From an uncultured Aquimarina sp. (GTDB lineage Bacteria > Bacteroidota > Bacteroidia > Flavobacteriales > Flavobacteriaceae): 64,000 bases of DNA. Under the pieces are notes generated by a model. That model was not told where the DNA came from and did not search any database. It saw only the letters and a list, made by a program, of their open reading frames with translations. The stretch lies in contig CANMFM010000014.1 in the NCBI GenBank assembly GCA_947497175.1, positions 1 to 64,000 of the forward strand. The letters run 5' to 3'. Shown piece by piece: positions 55,394-63,521 of the stretch (positions within the stretch are counted from its first letter, which is position 1; each line of letters opens with the position of its first letter). Both the position numbers and the translations under genes were made by a program.

Positions 55394-56722
55394 TCAATCC
55401 AAGTCAAAAGCTGTGTCCTCTCTAAGCTGTTCTCGATCAGATGCTGATCTCAAATCCCTATTAATTCTATTCATTTTTTCACTAATGAGCGCATTTAGGA
55501 TTTGTTGCCTATCCAAACGAGGAAATGATGATCTTCTCTGTTCTGCTTCTTGATTTAATTCATTTATAGTTCGAATATACCCTCTTCCCATTCTTTGTAT
55601 TAGTACATTTTGTTCAGAAGAAAGGTTACTCAAAATTGTTTGCTCATAAACTCCAACGTTGGCAAATACAAAATCTAAATCTTCGTTTAAGATTGGGCCA
55701 GTTCCTGTATCCAGTGGGTCATTTCTAGTTACTCCAGTGGCATTCGAGGGAGTACCTGTCCTCATATTGCGTTCTGCTTCTACCGGATCAATTCCCCTGC
55801 CAGGAACTGATTGAGATTGTCCTGTGTTGTTATTAAAAATATCGACGTATCTATCCGAAAGACCAAAAAAATGCAAAGATTCATGACCCAAGGTATTTGG
55901 ATTTCTCAAGTCACTAGGGGAAATACTCATCACATTATTAACAGTATTTGCTCTACTAACAGAGGAGGAAATAAAAATTTGGAAATTGTTAGGGTTTCTA
56001 TCACGAGAATTACTTAACTGTAAGTTAGGAATAATTCGAAAACGTCTACCTTGAACTAAAGAGGGAAAACCTGATAATCTTCTTGACCAAATCTGATTAA
56101 CACCCAATTCAAAATTTCTAACAAGTGTGCTATACTCTGTAGTCGACCTATTCTGATTTTCAAAATATACCTGAATATTGATATTAATAGCTATATCTAT
56201 TGGAGTAACAACTATGTTAATCGCATTTTGATCAATACTATTTACTAGAGTAGGCTCCATAGCGGCTTGAATTATGCTGTATTGATCAATCAAAAGCCTC
56301 CTATTCTCAATTGGTTGCCGATCTTGTATTAATTGCCTCAATTGTCTGAAATATTCCAATTGAGCCCGTAGATGCAATATTCTGTTTCTACCTGAAGTCC
56401 CCATCGCTTGATCATATGCATCATTTAATGCCTCCAATTCCTGTCTTGTAGGTCCTTGATCAGTTACCTGACGATTAATTATAGGATTGCTTTCTTTAAG
56501 CTGAACCGTACTCTCCGATTTATTTCCAAGTGTATTTTTTACTTGGTTTTGTTTATGGCCTAAGCCTTCAAATCTAAAATCCTGAGAAGAATTCCTAAAA
56601 AAAGGTCTATCTCCTTTATCAGTTTGATATGTGTTATTTTCTCTCTTTTCTATACTGAAAAATGGTTTTGAAGACTGAGAATTTAAAGAATTACTTTTCT
56701 GGATTTTTTTGGCTTTCATCAT
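55394..56722 (-). CDS. Candidate metzincin-type metallopeptidase with eCIS-cargo-like N-terminus
   Basis: 442 aa. H280-E281-S-L-H284-F-F-G287-L-S-D290 matches the metzincin zinc signature HExxHxxGxxD, and M320 in RNMRTG could be the Met-turn. The N-terminus has no signal peptide but two PFF motifs 20 residues apart (P20-F21-F22 and P40-F41-F42) and a VQLKES segment near 73. This head resembles proteins linked to contractile injection systems (eCIS-core/DUF4157 type) in Bacteroidota. The basic C-terminal tail (~380-442) is helical. It lies in the tRNA-flanking accessory region. Cargo status is inference; no eCIS structural gene is in the window. Confidence 0.7.
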   Translation of the reverse strand: MMKAKKIQKSNSLNSQSSKPFFSIEKRENNTYQTDKGDRPFFRNSSQDFRFEGLGHKQNQVKNTLGNKSESTVQLKESNPIINRQVTDQGPTRQELEALNDAYDQAMGTSGRNRILHLRAQLEYFRQLRQLIQDRQPIENRRLLIDQYSIIQAAMEPTLVNSIDQNAINIVVTPIDIAININIQVYFENQNRSTTEYSTLVRNFELGVNQIWSRRLSGFPSLVQGRRFRIIPNLQLSNSRDRNPNNFQIFISSSVSRANTVNNVMSISPSDLRNPNTLGHESLHFFGLSDRYVDIFNNNTGQSQSVPGRGIDPVEAERNMRTGTPSNATGVTRNDPLDTGTGPILNEDLDFVFANVGVYEQTILSNLSSEQNVLIQRMGRGYIRTINELNQEAEQRRSSFPRLDRQQILNALISEKMNRINRDLRSASDREQLREDTAFDLD

Positions 56723-56825
56723 TCATTTAGACTTTTAATTTTCTTGGTAAGAAGAGGTTTTTCAGATTTTCTGAGTTTTTGTAAATTGAACATAACCTAA
56801 TATCATCTAATTTACTCAATATTTT

Positions 56826-57195
56826 CTATAAAGTCCTTTTGTTCTGTTTTGATTCTGGAACCTGTTCTTCAAAATCTTTAATGATATATTCGATTTTTTC
56901 TGTTAAACCATGTTTCGTATACTATCGTTAGGTTTGGATTCTTCTTCTCCAATCTCCTCTGCACTGGTAACAAATTACTTCCCTGTAGTACTTTAAGAAA
57001 TTGAACATTCATTTCGAAACATATCAGAGAGTCCAATAAACTCTTCTGATGTTGGAAATAATTGAGATGCTTTCTTTAGTAGAAATGGAAAACCAAAATA
57101 GGAATTGTGTCCAAGGTATTTGTAGCGTAGGGCTGCCTTCCTGAATATAGAGTAACCAAAAGTAGGGAAATACGTTGAGCGGTTATATGTTAAAA
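56826..57195 (-). pseudogene. Decayed coding fragments of an unidentified gene
   Basis: Minus-strand frames break and shift but keep protein-like sequence. One frame (stop at 56993-56995) reads YKYLGHNSYFGFPFLLKKAS then SEEFIGLSDMFRNE. A shifted frame continues with EEESKPNDSIRN, and a third ends TEKIEYIIKDFEEQVPES. No start codon fits the whole. It lies directly upstream of the metzincin gene on the same strand. Family unknown. Confidence 0.45.
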
Positions 57196-57223
57196 ACTAG
57201 TGGGTAAAACCTATTAGAATATT

Positions 57224-57240
57224 TTGGTACATTTTTTGTC
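57224..57240 (+). promoter_or_regulatory. Sigma-54-like promoter element of the divergent Hsp20-like gene
   Basis: TTGGTACATTTTTTGTC places GG and GT exactly 10 bases apart, the -24/-12 spacing required by sigma-54 (consensus TGGCAC-N5-TTGC). The -12 dinucleotide is GT instead of GC. A similar element precedes the second Hsp20 gene. Confidence 0.4.
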
Positions 57241-57327
57241 GTCCGAAAATTAGGTTTTGACCATTTTTTTAAGTCCACCAGTAGGTAAGTTTAATAATCT
57301 ATTGTTTAATCTTTAATATCTTTTGTT

Positions 57328-57693
57328 ATGCAAACACAAGCTATTGACAATCGAGCAATGAATTATAATAATGCTCATCAGCGTTTTCGGGTAGAAAAGT
57401 TCGAAATGAATGTGCAAAAGGACCATATTCAAGTCATTATTGCATCTCCACTGTTACAAGCCAATAATTATAATGTTGAAGTTAGAGAAAATATACTTCG
57501 ACTCAAACTTATTGACCATTCAGACAACAGTAAGTCGTTTTCTCTTCCTTTAACTTGTGAACTCTATCTTCCTAAGGTTGGATATAACGCAATAGGAAAA
57601 CAAACCTTCAATAAAGGAATACTTGCCTTAAAGTTATTTACATCCTCGCTAAAGGAAGAACCGGAACAAAAATTAGTTGAACGTACTGCTTAA
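57328..57693 (+). CDS. Divergent Hsp20-like (alpha-crystallin fold) protein
   Basis: 121 aa. Predicted beta sandwich ~25-110: MNVQKDHIQVIIASPLLQ, YNVEVRENILRLKLI, ELYLPKVGYNAIGKQTFN, then KGILALKLF, matching the strand order of alpha-crystallin domains including the closing G-x-L motif (GILALKL). It is much shorter and more diverged than the canonical Hsp20 at 58125. Likely a holdase chaperone or partner of it. The next gene starts 18 bases later. Confidence 0.72.
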   Translation: MQTQAIDNRAMNYNNAHQRFRVEKFEMNVQKDHIQVIIASPLLQANNYNVEVRENILRLKLIDHSDNSKSFSLPLTCELYLPKVGYNAIGKQTFNKGILALKLFTSSLKEEPEQKLVERTA

Positions 57694-57711
57694 CCCTTAA
57701 AATATTTTGTT

Positions 57712-57903
57712 ATGAAAAAAACCAAATATCAAATAGGTTTGGGGTTGTCTGGTGTTTTCGCAACTCTCTTTGGCGCTTCCCTTAAAGTATGGCATTATCC
57801 TTATGGAGACCTTTTTTTACTTCTTGGGTTAGTAAGCATACTTGCGTTAATCGCATTATCTATACCCAAAGATGATAGCTTTTTGGATAGATGGACAGGA
57901 TAA
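57712..57903 (+). CDS. 63-aa membrane protein with GldL-type motif
   Basis: Two transmembrane helices (~7-24 and ~33-50) linked by GASLKVWHYPYGD. The same K-x-x-H-x-P motif between two helices marks GldL of the gliding/T9SS motor, but GldL is over 200 residues long; here only the membrane hairpin is present. It follows the Hsp20-like gene and is presumably cotranscribed. Whether it touches the motor is unknown. Confidence 0.65.
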   Translation: MKKTKYQIGLGLSGVFATLFGASLKVWHYPYGDLFLLLGLVSILALIALSIPKDDSFLDRWTG

Positions 57904-57962
57904 CAAATTAGAGTTGTAAGAAATATTGTGCAATATATTTGTGACATTTCCTGAAATTCACA

Positions 57963-58080
57963 GAACTATAGTTCTTAATGAAGTGTTCATTTAGCTAACA
58001 GTCAATACAATATGTCAAATTTTCAGTTTTTGAAATTTTGACAGTGCCCAATTCACTTGGCATTTATTTTGTTTATTTAT
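57963..58080 (+). promoter_or_regulatory. Palindromes and sigma-54-like promoter upstream of Hsp20
   Basis: Three elements: a perfect 12-bp palindrome GAACTATAGTTC (57963-57974); an inverted repeat TGTCAAATTTTCA (58013-58025) / TGAAATTTTGACA (58031-58043), paired at 12 of 13 positions; and TTGGCATTTATTTTGT (58057-58072), with GG and GT 10 bases apart as in sigma-54 promoters. The palindromes could be activator sites. The Hsp20 start is ~53 bases downstream. Confidence 0.5.
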
Positions 58081-58124
58081 TAGTAATTATTGGAATTGAA
58101 GTTTAACTTAAAATTTTTAAAGCT

Positions 58125-58601
58125 ATGAGTAATCTAGTGAAAGCAAAAAATGGAAGTTTGGCTAATTCAAATTCTAATAGCCTTACCTTCCCAAGTTGGT
58201 CCTCTTGGATAGATGAAGTGTTCAACAGAGAACTACCATCTGCATTTACGTCTAACTTCAACACCGGAATGACCCTTCCCAAAGTAAACATTAGGGAAAC
58301 CAAAGATGCGTACTTTGTGGACATGGCAGTTCCAGGTCTCAAAAAATCAGATTTTCAAATAGATATTGATAATAAATTACTATCTATTTCAACCGAAGTT
58401 AAGGAAAGTAACGAACACCAAGAAGATAATTATGCACGACGTGAATTTGGATATTCCTCTTTCAAACGTTCTTTCACTTTGCCCGAAACAGTAAAAGAAG
58501 AAGAAATAAAGGCAGAATATAAAGAAGGTGTACTCAGCATCCATCTGCCGAAGAAAGAAGAGGCCATCCAAAAGCCGCCTAGAAGTATAAAGATTTCATA
58601 A
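58125..58601 (+). CDS. Hsp20/alpha-crystallin family small heat-shock protein
   Basis: 158 aa. A Phe/Ser-rich N-terminal region, then the alpha-crystallin domain (~48-145): MTLPKVNIRETKDAYFVDMAVPG, LLSISTEVKESN, FKRSFTLPETV and the closing KEGVLSIHLPK (G-x-L motif). The C-terminal tail contains the I-x-I motif (SIKIS). It is an ATP-independent holdase that keeps unfolded proteins soluble. A sigma-54-like element and palindromes precede it; a hairpin (58620-58640) follows. Confidence 0.94.
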   Translation: MSNLVKAKNGSLANSNSNSLTFPSWSSWIDEVFNRELPSAFTSNFNTGMTLPKVNIRETKDAYFVDMAVPGLKKSDFQIDIDNKLLSISTEVKESNEHQEDNYARREFGYSSFKRSFTLPETVKEEEIKAEYKEGVLSIHLPKKEEAIQKPPRSIKIS

Positions 58602-58616
58602 CTGTAAAGGATTGAA

Positions 58617-58650
58617 AGAAGGTCGGCATTGCCGGCCTCTTTTGTCTGTT
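58617..58650 (+). terminator. Hairpin terminator after Hsp20
   Basis: GGTCGGC-ATT-GCCGGCC (58621-58637) with one G-U pair, followed by TCTTTTGTCTGTT. Not a perfect U-run, so termination may be partial and the lipoprotein gene could receive read-through. Confidence 0.6.
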
Positions 58651-58688
58651 ACAACTTAAAAAATTGTATAACCTTAAATATCTTAAAG

Positions 58689-59198
58689 ATGAAACACTAC
58701 ATAGTGATGCTATTGGCTGCCTTTTTAAGTACGGGTTGCAATAGTCAAGACAAAGAGAGCAAAAATGAAGATATAGCTCAAAATAAAGAAAATACAATTA
58801 CCACACCAAAAGGTAGTTGGGAGGTAAATAAGGAATTTGACGAAGCAGGGAATTTGATTCGCTACGACTCTATCTATTCGTGGTCATCAAATAACAATTG
58901 GGACGAGCTAGCCTCGTTTGACCGTGATAGTGTCCTTCAATCAATGCAATCGCGATTTTACAGACACTTTTCAGGCTTTGATTTTAACGAAGAGGGATTC
59001 GGTGATTTTTTTGAGCAAGATTCCCTTTTTGCCAAACGTTTCTTCAACGATGACTTTTTCAATAGCGATTTTGGAAAAGATTTTATGGATATAGATAGGA
59101 TGCACGAACGGATGGAAGCAATGCAGAAACAGTTTTTGAACCGCTACAAACCCTTGATTGAAACTGAGGAAAGTAAGAACTCGGAAAATCAGAAATAA
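58689..59198 (+). CDS. Lipoprotein of the heat-shock cluster
   Basis: The ATG at 58689 (MKHYIVMLLAAFLSTGC) gives a proper lipobox cysteine at residue 17, so the longer start at 58629 is rejected; 169 aa. The mature part carries a phenylalanine/aspartate-rich segment (RHFSGFDFNEEGFGDFFE, FFNDDFFNSDFGKD) and a charged helical end (MHERMEAMQKQFLNRYK). No family recognised. Its place behind two Hsp20-type genes suggests an envelope stress role; that is inference. Confidence 0.7.
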   Translation: MKHYIVMLLAAFLSTGCNSQDKESKNEDIAQNKENTITTPKGSWEVNKEFDEAGNLIRYDSIYSWSSNNNWDELASFDRDSVLQSMQSRFYRHFSGFDFNEEGFGDFFEQDSLFAKRFFNDDFFNSDFGKDFMDIDRMHERMEAMQKQFLNRYKPLIETEESKNSENQK

Positions 59199-59225
59199 GT
59201 TAATTGTTATTCTTAACTAAGTTAG

Positions 59226-59272
59226 AAAGGCTGGCAAGAGATTAATAATATTCTAAAGCTGGCCTTTGCAGT
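59226..59272 (+). terminator. Hairpin after the lipoprotein gene
   Basis: AAAGGCTGGC / GCTGGCCTTT pairs over 10 bp with two G-U pairs around an AT-rich loop. It is weakly followed by T. Confidence 0.45.
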
Positions 59273-59782
59273 TAAGAGTTAGAAAAGTACATTTTGAGTT
59301 GTTGTTTCCCTATTTGATTTGGACGATTTCAAGTCTTTCAACCTCATCTTCAAAACTTTTCGACTTTTGTTATGAATCCATCTTCGAAGATTATTCAAAA
59401 AGACCTTTTTCATATTCAGAAAGTTCATTCAGTATAATTTCTAAAGCTGCCTCACATTGCTCTTTACCTTTAAATTATGTTGTTTATTGCAATCACAGCC
59501 AAGTGTAAATATTCACCCATTCCATAGGTAATGGTACCTCATATGTTCTTGGTATCATATATAAAAGAGCTTCGGTAAAGGATACCATTACTTCATTCAG
59601 CATTGAAGAAACGAGCTTGGGAAATTTCATTTTTCAAGCATTTCTTTAGGAATACTATCCTTCCTAGCAGGTTCAAAAACGATGATTGGACTGGTTATAG
59701 AATCCAAAAAATCTATGGAAAAAAGTAAGAAATTAAATCATACTTCGAAATTGAAGGTATTATTTTAATTTATTTACCTTTA
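59273..59782. other. Gene-free stretch with short decayed frames
   Basis: No intact gene. On the minus strand two short protein-like fragments survive: CEAALEIILNELSEYEKGLF (about 59392-59460) and one ending FEPARKDSIPKEMLEK (about 59630-59735). They sit in different frames separated by stops, so I read this as a decayed locus or chance. No promoter is placed for the AraC-type gene. Confidence 0.4.
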
Positions 59783-60976
59783 GTGCATATTTACAAAACC
59801 AGCAAATTGCCATTATTAAAAATTATACTTTTAGTCATAGCTATTTTCCAGGGAGTTGTTATTGGTTTTCTCTTTTTAAAATCGCCCTTCTTTATTAGTA
59901 AAGCCAATAAATATTTGGCTTTTGCCATTTTTTCGTTATCGTGGTCGTTGCTCAAGATTGTCTTTGAAATCACTGAGATAATCGAACATTCTCCTTACTT
60001 TAAAATTGTAGAAATCATAGATTCTGAACTATTTTTTCCTGCTTTCATACTGTTATTTGTTTTCCATCAAGTCGATCATCCCAATACGCCTTCGAAATGG
60101 TTACGATGGTTATTTGTTCCACCTTTAATCTCTACATTCTCTTTTCTTTGGATTTATAGTGCTGAAGTAAATGAACAAACATTTGAAAGTATTTCTATTG
60201 AGAGTATAATCAGTGTAACCTTTTTGCTTATTTCAATACTGATCCTTCTATTTTATATTCCTTATGTATTATTCAAGACTTACAAAATTATACAGTTCAG
60301 CAAATTAAAGAAGGAAAAAAAATGGTTGACCGAATTATGGTTACTAGAAGTCATGATATTGATAATTTACATGGTTATTCTATTGGTTGGTCCATTTATA
60401 ATTGAAGAACTATCTAGTGCAATGCAAATTCTTGCTTTGTTTGCTACAATTATAATTTATTGGATTTCTTATACAGGAGTCTACAAATTAAGATTATTGA
60501 ATGATCAGATTAATGTAAGGGCACTCCTCAACGTGCGTAAATATCTAAATATTAGTGAGTTTTCAGAAAATCATTCCTCCGCGGAGATAGTAAAATCCAT
60601 TGCACACAAAAAAAGAGAAATTAAGAAACCCGACGAATCAAATATTTATTATACAAAGCTGATTAGGTTATGTTCTGATCACAAAATATATCGGGATAGT
60701 ACACTGGATAGAGATAAGGTGGCCGAGATGTTGGGTATTAGCCCAAGTTATGTTTCTCAACTGATCAATTCCATCTCAGGTGAAAATTTTTCTACCTACA
60801 TCAATCGCTACCGTGTAGAAGAAGTACAAAGCCTCATTTTAGACAAAGAATTCGAAAACTACAGCTTATTGGCAATCGGATTGGAATGTGGCTTTTCTTC
60901 TAAAACCACCTATTATAACTGGTTCAAAAAAATGACAGGTATGACACCTAATACCTACCGTAAAATTAATCAATAA
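59783..60976 (+). CDS. Membrane-anchored AraC-family regulator
   Basis: 397 aa, starting at GTG 59783. Six or seven transmembrane helices fill ~10-240, then a linker. The C-terminal double helix-turn-helix (~300-395) reads DRDKVAEMLGISPSYVSQLIN, then YSLLAIGLECGFSSKTTYYNWFKK and MTGMTPNTYR. Such 7TM-AraC proteins sense a membrane or periplasmic signal and bind DNA directly. It lies ahead of the serine hydrolase and lipoproteins on the same strand, so those are plausible targets. Confidence 0.9.
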   Translation: MHIYKTSKLPLLKIILLVIAIFQGVVIGFLFLKSPFFISKANKYLAFAIFSLSWSLLKIVFEITEIIEHSPYFKIVEIIDSELFFPAFILLFVFHQVDHPNTPSKWLRWLFVPPLISTFSFLWIYSAEVNEQTFESISIESIISVTFLLISILILLFYIPYVLFKTYKIIQFSKLKKEKKWLTELWLLEVMILIIYMVILLVGPFIIEELSSAMQILALFATIIIYWISYTGVYKLRLLNDQINVRALLNVRKYLNISEFSENHSSAEIVKSIAHKKREIKKPDESNIYYTKLIRLCSDHKIYRDSTLDRDKVAEMLGISPSYVSQLINSISGENFSTYINRYRVEEVQSLILDKEFENYSLLAIGLECGFSSKTTYYNWFKKMTGMTPNTYRKINQ

Positions 60977-61072
60977 GTTCCAATTTGTTCAATTTAGAGG
61001 TATTGAAACCTCCGAAAGTTCAAGCTCTAATAAGTTTGGATTTCAATAATTCTTAATTTAAATCTTAACAAA

Positions 61073-62218
61073 ATGAATATACCGTTTGAACAAAAAAATA
61101 AAGTCGGAACAAGACTGTCAAATAATGTAAAATCCGTTTTTGTGCTATTGCTTATCAGTATAATTTTAGCAGGTTGTAGCGATGATGATTCGAGTTCAAG
61201 TGCTTTACAAGATGATATTCCGAATCAAGCATATGTCAAGATCCTAGAAAATAATCTCTCTGACTTACCAAATGATGCGCAAGTAGCTATTGCTTTAATA
61301 TACGATGGGAAGACAGAATACATTGGCGTAACAAACCAGCAAAACGTGCTAAGAGGTACAGATAATGCAGACAAAGTATTTGAAATTGGCTCTATAACGA
61401 AGGTATTTACTGGAATTTGTCTTTCAGAATTGGTAGCTTCAAATGAAGCCACTTTATCTGAAACCCTTCAAGAACAATTTGATTATACATTGAGTCAAGG
61501 AGGCGACATAACCTTGCAACAACTGGCCAATCACTCTTCTGGACTACCAAGATTGCCGACCAATGTCGACGAAGTTCAGGGGTTTGACCTAAGGGATCCG
61601 TATGCAGTTTATTCGTCTGAAAACCTACAGAGCTACCTACAAAATCACATAAGCTTGAGTGCCCCAAGTGGAACACAATATGAATATTCTAACCTAGGAA
61701 TGGGCATTTTAGGCTATACACTGGCGCAAAAAAGAAATTCTACTTTTGAAGAAATGTTGCAAAGTGTTGTTTTTGAACCTTTGGACATGAACAGTACCAC
61801 AACCAATTTAGAAGCTGTAGAGATTTCACAATTAGTGGAACCAATGGATTTAAACGGCAATATTGTATCCCATTGGAACTTTGCAGAAACGATGTCCGGA
61901 GCGGGTTCCATAAAATCAACTGTAACAGATATGGCAAAATTCATACAGAAAAATTTTGAAGATGATGTCGTTTATAATTTACCTCAGATAGAAACAATTA
62001 ATAGCAATGATAACCTAAAGGTAGGATTAGGTTGGAACATCTTTGAAGGTGATGGCTATGCTATACACTTACATGATGGTGGTACAGGTGGGTTCTCTTC
62101 TATATTGATGCTGGACAAAGGAAAAAAAATCGGTGTAGTCGTTTTATCTAATGTAGCGGATTATGCTAGGGCTATCGATCCAATCTGTAATGATTTGATT
62201 CTAGAAATAACAGATTAG
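61073..62218 (+). CDS. Beta-lactamase-family serine hydrolase lipoprotein
   Basis: 381 aa. The lipobox Cys is at 35 (IILAGC), unusually far in because the start MNIPFEQKNK adds ~20 cytoplasmic residues. Class C beta-lactamase/DD-peptidase motifs are complete: S107-I-T-K110, Y205-S-N207 and HDGGTGG near residue 325. It could be a D-aminopeptidase, esterase or penicillin-binding-like enzyme in the periplasm; this family often has no antibiotic activity. It follows the AraC-type regulator by ~96 bases. Confidence 0.9.
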   Translation: MNIPFEQKNKVGTRLSNNVKSVFVLLLISIILAGCSDDDSSSSALQDDIPNQAYVKILENNLSDLPNDAQVAIALIYDGKTEYIGVTNQQNVLRGTDNADKVFEIGSITKVFTGICLSELVASNEATLSETLQEQFDYTLSQGGDITLQQLANHSSGLPRLPTNVDEVQGFDLRDPYAVYSSENLQSYLQNHISLSAPSGTQYEYSNLGMGILGYTLAQKRNSTFEEMLQSVVFEPLDMNSTTTNLEAVEISQLVEPMDLNGNIVSHWNFAETMSGAGSIKSTVTDMAKFIQKNFEDDVVYNLPQIETINSNDNLKVGLGWNIFEGDGYAIHLHDGGTGGFSSILMLDKGKKIGVVVLSNVADYARAIDPICNDLILEITD

Positions 62219-62546
62219 ATACATAAATCGAAGAATGATAGAAATAGCATATCAAATTTAACCTAAATATATAGCATTTACCATATTGATGAAAGTAATT
62301 TAAACGACTTCTCAGACTTGTTTTGGATACTCATAGAGTATGAAATTAGCAGTGTAAGACTTATTCTATCGTTTATATCGGGAAGTTCGTTATTTCTCAA
62401 ATGACAGCTTATCAGGTTTTTATTTAGAAAATTAAAATAATCTGCCGACCTTTTTTTTGGGATAGCTAAGCAATTAATCTTGGAAAAAGTGCGCACTATT
62501 TATTATTCACAATATTTATCTCCTAATATTTAAATTAACCCTTACT
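62219..62546. other. Intergenic region, nothing clear
   Basis: About 330 AT-rich bases between the serine hydrolase and the next lipoprotein. No hairpin with a T-run, repeat or convincing gene is visible. Confidence 0.35.
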
Positions 62547-63215
62547 ATGATTAAATATTTTATTTTTTGCCTCACGGGTATGTTATTAGTCTCTTGTGGC
62601 AATTCTGATGAAGGCACACTAGAGGCCTTTCTGACACTTGAAGTTAACGCTAATGATAAATGGTCTGAGAATTATACTTTCACCGATTTAAACATAAGGG
62701 TCTATGGTAATAAATCAGATTGGATCGACGAATCCAATGAGCTATTTTCGGGAAATTTTGATGAAACTGGTAAAATAAACTTGACCAATATTGGGTTGAT
62801 TCCTGAACAAGAGGTCTATGTAGATGTTTTTACTACAGACAATGTTTGGAGTAATTGGGGTGATAACCTTTTTGAAACTGGTACATATTTTATTAATTTA
62901 CATTCTACAGCAGTCATAGGTGTTTGGGATTTTTCATTTATCAGAAACCAGATTAACAATATGCCTGAAAACATGCCAAAAAGTTTTACTATCTCGAAAG
63001 ACTTGAAGTTAAACATGACTTTTGAGAATAATGAAATACAACGTTTTTTAATCACTAGTGTTTATGAAAATGGTATGGATATTAAAATGGACGAGTTCTC
63101 TCCTGTTTTTTACGCTTATGAAGGAACTGTTATTTACAATGATGAAACAGAGGAGCTGTATTTGCCTATTCTATCTGGAGATCCTGGCACAGAATATGTA
63201 TTTAAAGAGAAGTAG
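62547..63215 (+). CDS. Lipoprotein of unknown function
   Basis: 222 aa. Lipobox cysteine ~17 (GMLLVSCGNSD). The mature protein is beta-rich: FTDLNIRVYGNKSD, GKINLTNIGLIPEQEVYVDV, WDFSFIRNQINN, and C-terminal YEGTVIYNDETEELYLP. Similar to small beta-sandwich lipoproteins of flavobacteria, without a named family. Its 3' neighbour region is short and degenerate before the leucine-rich-repeat gene. Confidence 0.68.
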   Translation: MIKYFIFCLTGMLLVSCGNSDEGTLEAFLTLEVNANDKWSENYTFTDLNIRVYGNKSDWIDESNELFSGNFDETGKINLTNIGLIPEQEVYVDVFTTDNVWSNWGDNLFETGTYFINLHSTAVIGVWDFSFIRNQINNMPENMPKSFTISKDLKLNMTFENNEIQRFLITSVYENGMDIKMDEFSPVFYAYEGTVIYNDETEELYLPILSGDPGTEYVFKEK

Positions 63216-63407
63216 CTTTTCGGAATTATTCGCAAATTCTACACCAACAAAAAAATCAAGCAAATCAAATACATTAGAGCGTCTAATTTATGTTGAACAT
63301 GATAGTATTATGTATACAATCGGTTTTTTAAAGCATAATGCGGCTAAAACTCAATATTATTAAAATCTTGAATCTTGGAATCACTTTTAAAACAAAATTC
63401 ACAAAAA
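63216..63407 (+). pseudogene. Short remnant frame after the lipoprotein gene
   Basis: In the region after 63215 one frame stays open to TAA at about 63363 with protein-like composition (SELFANSTPTKKSS, LERLIYVEHDSIM), but no start fits it; it reads through from the out-of-frame part of the preceding gene. Probably a degraded fragment or chance. Confidence 0.25.
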
Positions 63408-63521
63408 ATGATGCGATATTGCTTTGCTTTTTTGTTAAACTTGTTACTTTTATGTTCAAGAAATGAAGGGTATACTGCCTCAATAAAATTATTAGTAAGT
63501 ATTCAGAAAATTATTAAATGA
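63408..63521 (+). CDS. Short lipoprotein-like peptide coupled to the LRR gene
   Basis: ATG 63408 to TGA 63521, 37 aa: MMRYCFAFLLNLLLLCSRNE then GYTASIKLLVSIQKIIK. The LLLLCS stretch is lipobox-like. The ATGA overlap with the leucine-rich-repeat gene argues for translation, but the peptide may be the truncated N-terminus of a lost lipoprotein. Confidence 0.35.
   Translation: MMRYCFAFLLNLLLLCSRNEGYTASIKLLVSIQKIIK

Larger units (their letters stand above)
56723..57327. other. Intergenic stretch between metzincin gene and heat-shock cluster
   Basis: It contains the decayed fragments (56826-57195) and the upstream region of the first Hsp20-like gene, including a sigma-54-like element at 57224-57240. 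No intact gene. Confidence 0.5.

Noticed and set aside
58013..58043. CIRCE heat-shock element
   Set aside because: The inverted repeat sequence does not match TTAGCACTC-N9-GAGTGCTAA.
59266..59508. 80-codon plus-strand frame
   Set aside because: Serine/phenylalanine-rich composition typical of a shadow of AT-rich DNA; the minus-strand fragments at the same place are more protein-like but broken.
62278..62496. 72-codon minus-strand frame
   Set aside because: No ribosome binding site, domain or neighbour support; composition fits AT-rich intergenic DNA.
63058..63363. 101-codon plus-strand frame overlapping the lipoprotein gene
   Set aside because: Most of it is out of frame inside the real lipoprotein gene; only its tail is free and looks like a remnant.
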